NCBI GenBank assembly: GCA_905250115.1
Contig: CAJNOI010000016.1
Location: forward strand, 365,980-429,979
Direction of reading: 5' to 3'
Source of the DNA: Adineta steineri
Lineage: Eukaryota; Rotifera; Eurotatoria; Adinetida; Adinetidae
Length of the DNA stretch: 64,000 bases
Position numbers and translations under genes: made by a program
Notes under the pieces: generated by a model
The model's input: only the letters and a program-made list of their open reading frames with translations
Told to the model about the DNA's origin: nothing
Database searches by the model: none
Shown here: positions 39,056 to 51,111 of the stretch, piece by piece
Layout of the letters: each line of letters starts with the position of its first letter
Position numbering within the stretch: position 1 is the stretch's first letter

Positions 39056-39503
39056 TTAACAATCAAGAAAATTGGCTGCCATAAGTATCTCGAGAGCATT
39101 TTCCGGTGCAATGGGAAATTCAGGTATTTCAATAGTTGAGTTGGAATATCGAGCTTTATAAGCAAAATATGAACAAATACGTGCTAGAACCTATATAAAA
39201 CAAATCATATTTAATAAAATTATAGATGTCATAAGGGAAATTTTGTACCTGTGAACTAATACTTCGGAAATGAATCACATTTGTTTCATTTTCAGCATAT
39301 TGTCCTAGAAGGAAAAAAAACTCTATTTTATATATTTTAGGAAAATAAAAGAAAAACAAACCAGGTCCGCTTAACATCGCTTTAATTGTTTGAGAAGTAA
39401 GAGCTAATTCACGTTTAATATAAAATTCATGCCCATCGGATGAAATCAATTTAACATACATATCACTATTTCCATCATTAACATCTTTCCCATTTGTCGT
39501 CAT
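39056..39503 (-). CDS. ELOC: Elongin C
   Basis: Exons on the minus strand: 39503-39362, 39304-39249, 39190-39056; 110 residues, close to the usual 112. The BTB/POZ-like (Skp1) fold is strongly conserved: [56 protein letters not shown] and the terminal FLDC. Elongin C pairs with elongin B, as an adaptor in VHL- and SOCS-box cullin 2/5 ubiquitin ligases and in the elongin (SIII) transcription-elongation factor. I start at ATG 39503 (MTTNGKDV); an in-frame non-ATG extension upstream looks like 5' UTR. Only the N-terminal 14 residues are unconserved, as in other species. It is a tandem minus-strand neighbour of the PKD gene. Confidence 0.95.
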
Positions 39504-40244
39504 GTTCTGTTTGTTTTTCTTCCTTTTTTTATTGAATGATAAATAGCTCTCAGAAATAAAATATGTAATAACCTTGATTTCAAGAGAATCTCCGATCAAG
39601 CGTTTCTCTAAATATCAACAACTATTCTTATGTAATTCATATGATAGGTTAATATATAAGACCAGTTAATCTTCAAATGTTAGTATGAATATACACTGAT
39701 TCCTAGAGCCATCTTTTCTAAATATTAGTTTTCTATTTCCATTGAGAAATGTCAATGCACTTGGTTGTTACTGTAGATTTCATAACATTTTGATTATTTA
39801 TATTATAGTTATGATTTTTATTTAATTTATTTTTTCAAAAATTGAAATTTCTAATATACCTGCACATTTTCTTAATTAATAAAATAAGTTTTAATATATA
39901 TATATATATGGTATTAATCTAATGAAAAAATATGATTTTTATTTTCTATATTTTCTCTTCTTCCATTTTATTATTTAACGTCATAGAAAAGAAAAAGTTT
40001 TATACAAAAAAAATTCAATGGTATTATCCAGGATACTGTTGAATTGAAGAAAATAAAATCAAAAAAAAATACACATGAATATGGCACGAAAAGAAGAACA
40101 AACAATTACATTAAGGATAGAATGGAATCACTGTTCTGTTTAAAAGAATTCCTACCAATCAAATTGTTGTTGTTATAATCATTCGAGATTCACAACATAT
40201 GTTTGACTAGATCTGATATTAACAAAATACTTTTCTCTCGCTCT
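39504..40244. other. Spacer between PKD 3' end and elongin C 5' end
   Basis: 741 bp, AT-rich, with one (TA)n run at about 39896-39909. It should hold the elongin C promoter and the PKD 3' UTR. No ORF worth calling. Confidence 0.6.
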
Positions 40245-43222
40245 TTAATTACTGTCACTTTCTTCAATAGCTGCAACCGGAACATTTGAATCTGTTTCTT
40301 CAAAAAATAATGTTAACCATTTTTTCTCTAAACATTCTTCAAGTTGTTTACATGATACAAGTAAACTTTGTGATTTTTGAAACCAATCATGATAAATAAC
40401 ACCAGCCGAATGCATACGATGACCTGCGTCAGGAACTAATAAACGATAACGTAATAAATCTTTGACTTCATCTGTTATACGAGAAAATATATCGTCTTGA
40501 AATAATTTTGGAATGTTTTCAAGTTGTGGTAATATATCTGTTTCTTCATGAAATGGAAAATAACCAGTTAAACTTACAAATATAATCACTCCAATCGCCC
40601 ACATACTATAAACAAAATACGTAGAAATCCATTAAAATGTTTTTTTAAAATATACTTACTCAACTGTTTTATTATAGCCACGAGCATGACGCCATTGATC
40701 ATGAGATACTTCTGGTGGTAAATACGCAGTAGTACCTACTTTAGTATAACGTAATGAATGTTCATGAATAGTTCGAGCATAACCAAAATCACCTATAACA
40801 AAAAAATAAAGTTACTATATTTATATTTATAGAGTAATTGAAAAATATTCAAGTCAAATTATTTTTTGAATAAATTAACTGATAATATTAGCACTCTAAT
40901 ATATACTTTACACGTACATACCAACTTTTAAATGTACGACATCATCGGGAAATATGTTGATTAAAACATTATCTGGTTTCAAATCACAATGTCTAGAAAA
41001 CAAAATTTTGAATTAGATTTAATTTAATTAATAAAATTATTTTACGCAATATTTTTAAAATGTAAATATCTTATAGCTGCAACTAATTGAAAAGCAAGAA
41101 ATCGTGTAACATCTTCATTTAAACGAGCTTTTGGATTTGTATTTGAAAGAATAAAATTTAACATATCAGTATCTAATCGTTCCGTTACAAGAAATATATG
41201 TTGTTCAAAATCAAAAATGCCTTCAAATTTGAGTATACCTAGATAAAAACAATTGAAGATAAATATTGATTTTTATTTTTTGCGAGAAAATTAAATATAA
41301 ACATACCAGGATGATTAAGTTGAAATAAATATGCAGCTTCTTGTTCAATATTTTCTCGATCTTTTGCAGAACACTGTGCTGTTTGAATTTTTTTTATTGC
41401 AACACGTACACCATTACGACGCATTGTACCACCAAATACCATACCAAAACGTCCCATACCAAGTATTTCTTTTTCATTCATATCATATAAATCAGCAAAA
41501 TCTTTTGAATCATTTTCTGCACCTGTTTTACGAACCATTTTAAATGATGAACGTAATTTACGATCATTTGTTGATTGTACAGCTTCATTTATTGTATCAA
41601 GAAGAAGACAAGCTAATTTTTGATAAATAATTGCTAATGATGGTGGTGCAACAGATTTCGTATCTGATGTACCATTTGTTACCATACTAGGTGATGATTG
41701 TGATCGATTAGCTAAAAAAAAGATTACAGAAAATTTTCATAAAAATTCTATAAAAATTTTAAACGAAAACTAGTGCAACGAATAAATAAGTGAATAGGGT
41801 AACAATTTTATAGGTAACATATTCATACATGTATTTAATAATAAACGTTTATTTGTTAATCGTGATGTTGAAGGATATATTTCTAAGAATAGAATGTATA
41901 CAAAACTTGACTGATTTTTTTTTCTTCTCTTTCAATTAAAATTTCCTTAGATATATCCAGGTCTATTTCTATTGACATTATATTCTATATGTTTTATTAA
42001 TAAATTCATTAAAAACTATCATGCTGTTCGCCTTCAATGATTGAATTAATAAAAGAAAATCTATACCTTCAATGTCTGTAGCTGGTATTTCGAAAACATG
42101 TTTGCTTCCTTGTTCATCTTTTTGTATAAAACGAAATTTCTTTTTATCATATGTTATTTCTGCACGTTTGCTATGACGACTTTCACGTCCAAATTGTGCA
42201 GTTGCGGTCCAAATACCATCTTTTTCTTGACAATTTGTTAATTTAATATCTTTACGTCGATCAGGTTTCATATTAGATGGTGGTGTTCGCATATGCACAT
42301 GTAATGTTTGATCTGGTGGAAAACGAGTATTTTTACGCGTCGTATTTGTTACTCCTGTTGATGCTGCTGTTTCATTTGTATTCGTTGGTGATTCGTTTTG
42401 AGTTGTAGTTGTTATTACTGGTGGAGTTTTTATTGGAGATTGATAAAATGGTGTAGACGTGTTAGGTGTTGATCCTATAGTTGCTGATTTGGAATTTTTT
42501 GTTACTAAAATACCACGATTACCATTACCAAATATTTTCGAACGTTTTGCTGCTTTATTTTTCAAAGGATCATTTGATACATGTTTTATATCAGCATCAA
42601 CAATAACAGGACTTTGTGATGGTGTTGAATTGATTGTAACATTCGATGATGCACGACGCATTAATGAACTACTTCTTGTATCTTCACCAGGACAATCTGC
42701 TGGTAAATGTTCAGCACATTGATGATGAAAATCTTGTCGACAAATTTTACATCGTTTGCCCTATTGAAAAAGAATAATAATAATAATAAAAAGAAAATAT
42801 TAGAAAAAACAAACCTGTTTTATAAGACCCCACATAAAATAATCACAATGTGAACAATATGTTGGTTTTTTATAACTATGTTCAGCAAGTATATGATCAC
42901 GTGGTGGTATTATATGTACTGGATCTGTACGCCAAATAATTATTTCAATAAAACATGTTGGTGTTAAATCACTTGGACGTTTTATTAATTTTAAACTTGG
43001 TGTTTGATGATCAGGTGAAATAAGAAATAATTGTAAATGATGAAGATGATCATTGACTTGCAAACTACCAACCTCTTTTGCAACAATTTCTTCAGCATTT
43101 TTTTTAAGTACGTCAAGTACCTCCGGATTAGATCTATCTATTTGTATTGATTGATATTTTACTCCAAATTTTAAACAAATAAATATAAGTTCTTGCGATG
43201 ATTGCCGTTGTGTCATTGTCAT
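40245..43222 (-). CDS. Protein kinase D with a single C1 domain
   Basis: Minus-strand exons: 43222-42815, 42760-42067, 41711-41307, 41238-41046, 40992-40922, 40792-40660, 40605-40245; 754 residues. Order: N-terminal ubiquitin-like region (FICLKFGVKYQSIQIDR), one C1 domain with perfect H-X12-C-X2-C spacing and a MWGL edge, a Ser/Thr-rich linker, a divergent PH domain (FEIPATDIE matches the PKD strand KEIPLSEI), then a CAMK-type kinase domain. Kinase motifs: GMGRFGMVFGG, VAIKK, HCDLKPDN (Cys is typical of PKD), VGDFGYA, and T-loop HSLRYTKVGTTAYLPPEV with two phosphorylatable residues where PKD has SFRRSVVG. PKD acts downstream of diacylglycerol and novel PKC, notably in Golgi secretion. The C1b domain found in animal PKDs is absent; the same exon runs from C1 through the linker into PH, so it has not been missed in an intron. 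Confidence 0.9.
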
Positions 43223-46200
43223 TTGAAAATAATTTGTTTTTTTTTAATTTTTCATATCTATAAAACACAAAAACCAAGGAGTTTTAATTTAACGACGTCA
43301 AATGTTATCTAGTATATTCTCTAAGCCAGTTATTTTTCTTTTTTTTTTTTACAAACCAACGATTATTTTAAAAGTAATATTAATAAGCATCGTTACGCTT
43401 CAGAACACGTTTGAAATATGAATACTAAACTTTAAAAAAAGAAAATGTTCTTCTTTTTCTCCCTTCTTTAATATAAGACGTGAGAAAAAAACCGGAGTTA
43501 TTTGATGTTTCTTCCTTTTTCTCTTGAAATATTTTGACGTCATTATTTGAGCTGTCAACACTTAATAAGGCAAATGAAAGAATTCACAATCTTTATCATC
43601 TCCGTTTTTTTCTATCTACGTTTATCAATGCATGAGCGATCCTTTTCAAATATTATCCTCTCAGCAGAATTCTTCTTCTTCTTCGTTTATATATTATTCA
43701 GCTGGATTAACGAGGAATAGCTTTTGAATCTACTAATAATTGACAACGGAAAAATGCTACTTACTTGAATTATAGAATATATATATATATTAACGGCATA
43801 AACTGTTGTTTTGTCTGTTCTGTCTTCTTTTTTTTTTATTTTATTTTGTGAGTTGTGAAGAAAAAAAAGTAATCAATTTCTTTTTTTTTTATTTTATTTT
43901 TTCTCTACTGATAAATGTTAACATGACTATAGCATGATCATGACATTTTTTGTTTTAGCTACTGTCATCATAAGTTATAAAATATGTGGAATGTGACTTA
44001 TTCTTATTTTCTTTTTTTGTTTTCAGAATATTCTAATTTAATTTTATTAAATAAATGAGAATATTATATTTTCTTTTATCGAAATTATTAATATTTCTAT
44101 AAATAAAAAATAATTCTTAATATTTTCTATTTACTTATTCGTTCCTTGCTCTGTTTTATAACATATAGATAAAAACCAGAGAACAAACATGGCAACCATC
44201 ATGTTGATAAAACAAGTTTATAAACATTAGATATATGATTAACAAATATGACTCATATAAATGTAACAATAAGATCAAGCTAATATTAAAACAAAATATG
44301 TAACTCACTTAGTATAATATTTATAAGAGAAAATCTATTTTTAACAAAGAAAAAAAGAATAATTTACTAAATATATAACTAGCATAACATTGAGTGTGGA
44401 ATAAATAAATATTTTTTCTTACTTGTTCCTACTACCTTCTTTTTTTACCTTAGCCATACCTTCATATATATGATTTGTTTACATTTGTTTGTCAAGTATA
44501 TATATTTATTATTTGGAATAAACCGATAGAAGAAAAAAGGAGTAATAACAACACTTCATATGGAGAGTTCTATATGATATATGACAGGAGAAAAGAAAAA
44601 CTACAACTGCTGGTAATTGTTATGCATGTTTTTATGCTCTTGCAGAATAGATGAAAGAGAGAGAGAGAAGTAATGTAATTCATATATATTTTCCTTACTG
44701 TTTTTTTTTCTCTTTCGATAGACGTATAAATGTATGCTTGTTCTGTATCATAATTCGAAAAAAATGTCGATAACAATCTATTCTGCAAAGAAGTTTCGTC
44801 TCAGATTTCACTTCTAACACATCGACATTGTTGTTCTACTATATTTCTTTTACTCTCTGTTCTTTTTTTTTTGTTTTTGACTTATAGATACTTACCGTGT
44901 GATGATGTAGATGAAGAAGAAAAAAATGGGAAAAGAAAAAAGAAAGACAAGAAATGAAAAAATGAGAAAGACTACTGACAAACAAAAAAAAAGTTAATCG
45001 AAGAATGTAAGTCTACATACCTTGTCATCTGACAGATGTGCATACTCTCTCTCTCCCTTCCTCTCTCTTATTTTTTATCTGTCAAGTCTCTTGCATACTC
45101 TTGTGTTTATAATCAGCACATGTATTTATACGATCTTTCATCAGTAAAGTTTTTTCACATCTATTTATACAAATTACTCTGTTTTTATTTTTATTTTGAC
45201 ACGTGCTGTCGTCATTAACGTCTGTTTTTCTTTTCCATTCTTTTCTTTAGTTCTAAATTTATATGATAAGTGTGCAAAGTACGATTAAAAATTCATCATA
45301 TCATACTTTTTTTTATGATTTTACGCTCTAATATGCAATAAAATCAGAGTAATTAAAACTTGTCTTACTATAAAAACTAGTTTTCTAGTAAAGAAAAACA
45401 AAAATACCATATTCATATTTCTATTGGTGCAATGAATAAACATCTTTTGTATTAAAACCTATACATATTAGATCAATACAGTTAATTCAAATCTTATACT
45501 CATAATTATGTATTCATATAAAGCCTTTTTAGTTCTCGATTATGATACTTTAATAGAAAAAATTCATCAAATAATATTACATGGAACTTATCATTAGATA
45601 AACTTTGAGAAACCTATTCCATACGATGATATCTTAAAAGAGTATTATATTGTATGTCTTCACTCACTTTACTATACTTATTTCTAAGTTGAAAAAAATG
45701 TTTTTATGATAAAGTAATTTAAGACTAAGAATTATATCTAATTTAAAAGTAATTTATAAACTAATTTTTCAAATATTATCATTCATCTTCATCTTTTTTT
45801 GTCTTGCATCTGTCTGATTACCGACAACATTAAACATACATCATCTTAAATGCAACTGCGCAAGATCACGAAATCCGGTTCTAAAAAGGTAGTGAAAAAC
45901 AATCTTATTAAAACGATGCCCTGCTGATAGAGACGACATATTTCTGTTTTCTATCAAAAAAACAACAGATTTGTCTGCGTGATATATACTTTTCTTAACT
46001 GTAAATGACTTAAATATACATATTTATAATCCAGGGATAAAACTTTTAAAATAATTATATCTGTCGTTTCACATCTATCTATGATTAATATTTTATGATG
46101 TATTAAAAAGGATTTTTTTTTGTATTTATAACACATTTGATACATATATTTATTTGCTTCAATGACTATTAAATACTATATTATGCTATTTGACATTGAT

Positions 46201-46842
46201 ACTTACAACGTTCTATCGAGTGAAATCAATCAACAAAAAAACAAGAAAAAGAAAAGGAAAATTTGTGACTATAGTCATGAACACTAGCTAATGAGTACTG
46301 TGTCAATATAGATCATGTTACCATATTTATTTTCCACAGTTCGCCAGAATGAACATCATCTATATCCTGAGGCTAGTGTTTTAATAATTATGTGCATGCC
46401 ATATATAACAGAAAAGCAGCTAGATTACATTTCCTCTATGCATATTTATCAAAAAAGAAAAAAAGACGAGGCTGCAAATTCAAGGATGTTGACTGAACGA
46501 TAATTATCGAAAGCAAAAAAAGATGTTTCTAAAAAAAACAGATAATTCGAAAAACAAAAAGTAGAAAATGTCATGAAATGTGTTTTATTACAATATCAAA
46601 TACACACTATATGCTCGAGAAAAAGTTCGATAAGAACCTATTCGTGCCATGTCTAGCTCTTATTCAATGCTGACGATCAAAATCAATTATAGTCTAATGA
46701 GAGGAAATTTTTTTGATGCATCACTAGAAGTAAAAAGGATGCCGCCTGCCATCTGTCAACTTCCATAGAATACCGAATTTATTCCAAAAAATGTTATAGT
46801 ATTCGTAATTTACATTATTTTACTAATCAATATCAACAAACA
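43223..46842. other. Intergenic region between divergent PKD and MIPEP
   Basis: 3.6 kb shared upstream region of two genes that point away from each other. No supported ORF; frames of 60-72 codons are low-complexity. It contains T tracts, short (TA)n runs near 43780 and 44493, and a short GA run near 44652. A PKD 5' UTR exon may lie here. Confidence 0.6.
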
Positions 46843-49734
46843 ATGCAAAGATTAATCGGTAATTCTATTCGTTTGCGTGTTAAAGTAAGAAATTTTAATT
46901 TCTATTTTATAATTTATTTATTAATATTTATCTATTCAGAAACAATTAATAACTCTATGCCGTCAGTTACATACAAATCAATCGAATTCTTCAATTGCTC
47001 ATGATTTTAATGTAGCATCAACATCAACAATCGATTCAAATTTTTTTACAAATCATTTTCGTAAAATTTCACCATTTTCTTGGCTTAAAACATCTTCATT
47101 ATCAAAAGAACAAAATGATGGATTATTTCAAATTAAAGAACTTTCAACACCTGAAGGTTTTCATATACTTGCTGAACGTGTTGTTAATAAATGTGAAAAA
47201 TTACTTGATGAATGTTTTAATCCATCAAGACGTAAAATAGTTGAAATATTAGATGAAATATCTGATGAAATATGTCGTGTAGCTGATTTAGCTGAATTTA
47301 TTCGTAATGTTGATGTTGATAATGAACTTAAACAAGCTGCTGAACAAGCTTATGGAATATTACATCATCTTGTAGAAAAAATGAATACAAATACGAAATT
47401 ATATGATCATGCTAAACAAGCATATGAATCAGGTGAAGGTGATGAAACTGATCAACGTGTTTTAAAATTATATTTAAATGATTTTGAACGATCTGGTATT
47501 CGATTTACTGAAAATAAACGTTTGAATTATTTACAATTACATGAAGATATCTTACAATTAGAAAATCATTTTCGACATGGTGCACATCGAGAATATCAAA
47601 TTCCAACAAGACAATTATCAGAAAAGGTAGGAAAGAGGTAAGATATCATAGAATTTTTAAAACAAACTATTTTCTTTCGATTTATGAATTAGATTCAATG
47701 AAAAAGCAATAACAATTAATTCTGCGCATTCAAATGATGATGATGAAAATTTACGTGAATTTATTTTTCGTCAATATTTTCGTAACGAACCTGAACAAGA
47801 ACGTAATCTTGATCAACTACTACATAAAAGGTTTCTTTATGTCCTTAAATATATGAACTTTTTTCTGAAAACAAAAAAAATATATTTAGATATGAATTAG
47901 CTAAATTATGTGGTTATACATCGTATAGTCATCGTGCATTAGACAATACATTATTAAATAAACCTGAATATGTTACGGATTATTTAGAACAAATTATGAC
48001 TGCTATTCGACCGTTTGCTGATAGAGATATTCAATTAATGCAAATACTTAAAAATCGTCTAGATCCTCAATCAACGAATAAACCTATTGCTCCATGGGAT
48101 ATTGCTAGATTAGAAGCTAGATTTAAATCTGATGTGTATGTTATCATCTATTACTATATAAGAAAATTTATTTGATTTTATAGTTTAAATATTAGTACAC
48201 AAGAATATACACCGTATTTTTCACTTGGTGCTTGTATGGATGGACTTAATCTAATATTCAACAGTCTTTTCAAGTAAGTTAATAATAAATATGATGTTTT
48301 TTTATATTTCAATAATGATCTTATATATAGTATCTCTGATTAGACATGTATTAGTGTCAGATAGCTGAGTATTCATTCAACCGATTTAGAATCTATTTAA
48401 TACTCTTATATCATAATTTGCACATTCGTGATCATTTAACAAAATTATGAATCAGAGAAATAAGTATTTAGTTCTAGTCATTAGAAGTGATACTAATGTA
48501 TATAACTATTTCTAATCGTTTTGAATAGAATCTTCATTTATCATAAAATCGCTAATTAAATTATGTTCGACTGTATTACAACTTCAGTTTATGAAAATTA
48601 TTTTTGTTTTGTTTAGTGTGACATTAAATAAACAACCAACAGCACCAGGTGAAATTTGGCATCCATCTGTTGTTAAACTTTCTGTTGATCATGTAACCGA
48701 GGGAACAGTTGGATATATTTATTGTGATTTATTTGAACGGTAAAAATTGATTTCTTAAATATAATATTATTCATTGTGTTTACTTAGAAAAGATAAAGTG
48801 CCACATGATTGTCATTTTACAATTCAATGTAGTCGACGTCTTGCTGATGGTTCATGTCAATTACCAATTGTTGTTCTTCATGTTAATATTCCACCAAGTA
48901 CTAATCCAAATATACCAACACTTCTTACATTAGGTAGAACAAAAAAATGTAAATAAATAAATAAATATATGCTTTTTGTATCTTTAAGGTTTGGTAGAAA
49001 ATTTATTTCATGAATTTGGTCATGCAATGCATTCAGCATTAGCTCGAACACGTTATCAACATGCATCTGGTACTCGTTGTCAAACTGATATTGCAGAAAT
49101 TCCATCACAATGGATGGAATATTTTGTTTATGAACCACGTGTAGTTAAATTATTTGCACGACATTATGAAACAGGAGAAACCATACCTGATGAACTTCTT
49201 CGACGTCTTCATACAGCTCAAAATTGTTTTCAAGCACATCGAACACAAGTTCAAGTAAATAGTTCTTAAAATTATTTTCTTTTCGATACATACTTCTGTA
49301 TCTTTTAGGTGGCATGTGCAATGTTTGATCATTCATTTCATGGTCCATATCCATTATCGGAATCGTATGAAAAACTTTATTCATCATTATTAACCAAACA
49401 TACATCATTACCTTACATACCATCAACATATCCATATTTAAAATTTTATCATTTAGTAGATTATGGTGCTCGTTTTTCAAGTTATATTATTGCACGTTCA
49501 ATAGCAAGTAAAATTTGGCATGATCAATTTGCAAAAGATCCTTTGTCGAAAACAACTGGTGAACAATTTCGAAAAAATTTTCTACAATGGGGTGGTGAAC
49601 GTGAACCAAATGAATTAATAGGAAATATGTTTTCATTAACAAAAAAATTAACAATTAATGATATGACTAAAGCTATTACTGATGAAATCAAAGATAATGC
49701 TCAAAAGCGTGATAGTTTGTTTAAAAAAAAATAA
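46843..49734 (+). CDS. MIPEP: Mitochondrial intermediate peptidase (M3 metalloprotease)
   Basis: Nine exons: 46843-46884, 46940-47637, 47693-47830, 47890-48135, 48184-48273, 48617-48739, 48788-48933, 48989-49254, 49309-49734; 724 residues (human protein 713). The first residues ([14 protein letters not shown]) and the following stretch are basic and poor in acidic residues, as in a mitochondrial presequence. The zinc site is HEFGH (502-506), with the third ligand probably Glu531 in [24 protein letters not shown] and the late YGARFSSYI match MIPEP. The enzyme removes an octapeptide from imported precursors after the main processing peptidase, in the matrix. All motifs look intact. Intron 48274-48616 is long (343 nt) with nothing notable. 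The gene is convergent with the XK-like gene, and a MITE lies 0.7 kb downstream. Confidence 0.95.
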
Positions 49735-50425
49735 ATAGATCTATCTAATAGAAAAGAAACAATTAAATAAATATTTAAATAATTTTATAGAGAAGAAAAA
49801 AAATGAATTATCTATTTTTAGTACAATTAAAAACACAAGTAGAATTATGAAAGATATTGATGGGGAGAGGAAGATCTAGATTAATTTGATATATAATGAA
49901 ACACTCAAGTTACATTAATCTAGTTTAGGGATTTTGTAAATAATGAATTAAAACCACTTTAGCTTTTATTCTATTAACAAAATCTAATTTATTCTTAAAA
50001 ATCATATCAAATACAATATACCAACATATAGACAGTTATTAAATAAACTCATTCGTTATATTATTAGATTACACATTTTATTTCTTACCTGATGTTGAAT
50101 ATCGATATAGTAAAATACAGATTCTAAGAAATCGATGAACTATCCATCTTTAGTAAGTAGTAGAACAATAAACCATTGTTCGTATTTTTCTAACTATTTA
50201 TACTGTTTGAAGTACATCATTGATTATTTGCATATAGATTCTTAAAAAAATACAATAGATAAAATCTATGACATTCATGTAGTCTATACTTCAAGGATAA
50301 TTTTCTATTTCCGTTTTAACAGTTGTTAATATTAGATGAACAATGGAAAAGATGGGGAGATATTATTATCAATCTTTTCCAACTTCCTCTAAAAATTTAT
50401 ATTTTCATGACAAATAAATTCATCG
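49735..50425. other. MIPEP 3' flank
   Basis: About 690 bp of AT-rich DNA between the MIPEP stop and the foldback element at 50426. AATAAATATTTAA-like polyadenylation signals occur just after the stop (about 49767). No ORF supported. Confidence 0.6.
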
Positions 50426-50930
50426 GGTGTCCCAAACAAAATAGGCCTCTCAGTATTCTTAAGATTTCTCTTCTATTTCCCGTTCGATTAAGATACCTTC
50501 TTTGATCATAAGAGAGGCCTCGAAATTCTCTACAAAATCATACATGATTAGATTTTAAGTGAAGAGATTGGAAAAAACTGTAAATTGTAACAGTTTTTAT
50601 CACCTGCTTTGTCCTCTCGAAAAAACGAAATATATCAAAAAATGCACCATGAAAATCTCTACAATTTACAAGAGATAAACTATGAAAACAGCTGCGAAGA
50701 ATAAACCAATCGATCTTTCACCAAAAGAAATTATCGCTCTGTACGGCCAATATTTGATCGTCGGAAATCTTACCTGTTTCGAACAGGACAAAATAAGTAC
50801 AAATCTAGTCATACATAGTTTTGTAGAGAATTTCAAGGCCTATCTTATGATGACAAAAAGTATCTTAATCACACGGGAAATAGAGGAAAAATCTTAAAAA
50901 TACTAAGAGGCCCATTCTTTTTGAGATACC
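50426..50930. mobile_element. MITE-like foldback element with about 130 bp TIRs
   Basis: About 505 bp. The left arm, 50426 to about 50556, begins GGTGTCCCAAACAAAATAGG; the right arm, about 50801-50930, is its imperfect reverse complement, beginning GGTATCTCAAAAAGAATGGG on the minus strand. I estimate about 80 percent identity, with shared blocks CTATTTCCCGT, GATTAAGATAC and GAAATTCTCTACAAAA. The end GGTGTCCCAAA resembles some Tc1/mariner-type termini, but a TA duplication is not clear (CG at left, AT at right). The middle, about 240 bp, has no transposase. An open frame at 50682-50897 runs into the right arm and has no family match. It is probably a non-autonomous DNA transposon, not recent given the arm divergence. 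Confidence 0.75.
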
Positions 50931-51111
50931 ATATATAATTATTAACTAGTAGTAATTTTCCATACTATACTTTACAATCATTAATTTCTTCTACATATTT
51001 CGTTTTTATGAAAAAATCTGGAAATATTATTATTCAATTCAAATATCTCATTTGTTTTATTTAAATAAACTAAAACAAAATTTAAGCAATATTATTTATC
51101 TTTTTTTTGTT
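50931..51111. other. Spacer to the XK-like 3' end
   Basis: 181 bp, AT-rich, presumably the 3' UTR of the minus-strand XK-like gene. Confidence 0.5.

Noticed and set aside
39504-39599. N-terminal extension of elongin C
   Set aside because: The frame is open but lacks a conserved sequence. Family length agrees with the ATG at 39503.
49145-49480. Minus-strand ORFs over MIPEP exons 8 and 9
   Set aside because: They are antisense to catalytic-domain exons that carry the HEFGH motif and correct splicing.
50682-50897. 71-codon ORF inside the foldback at 50426-50930
   Set aside because: It starts in the loop and runs into the right inverted repeat, has no family match and is far too short for a transposase.
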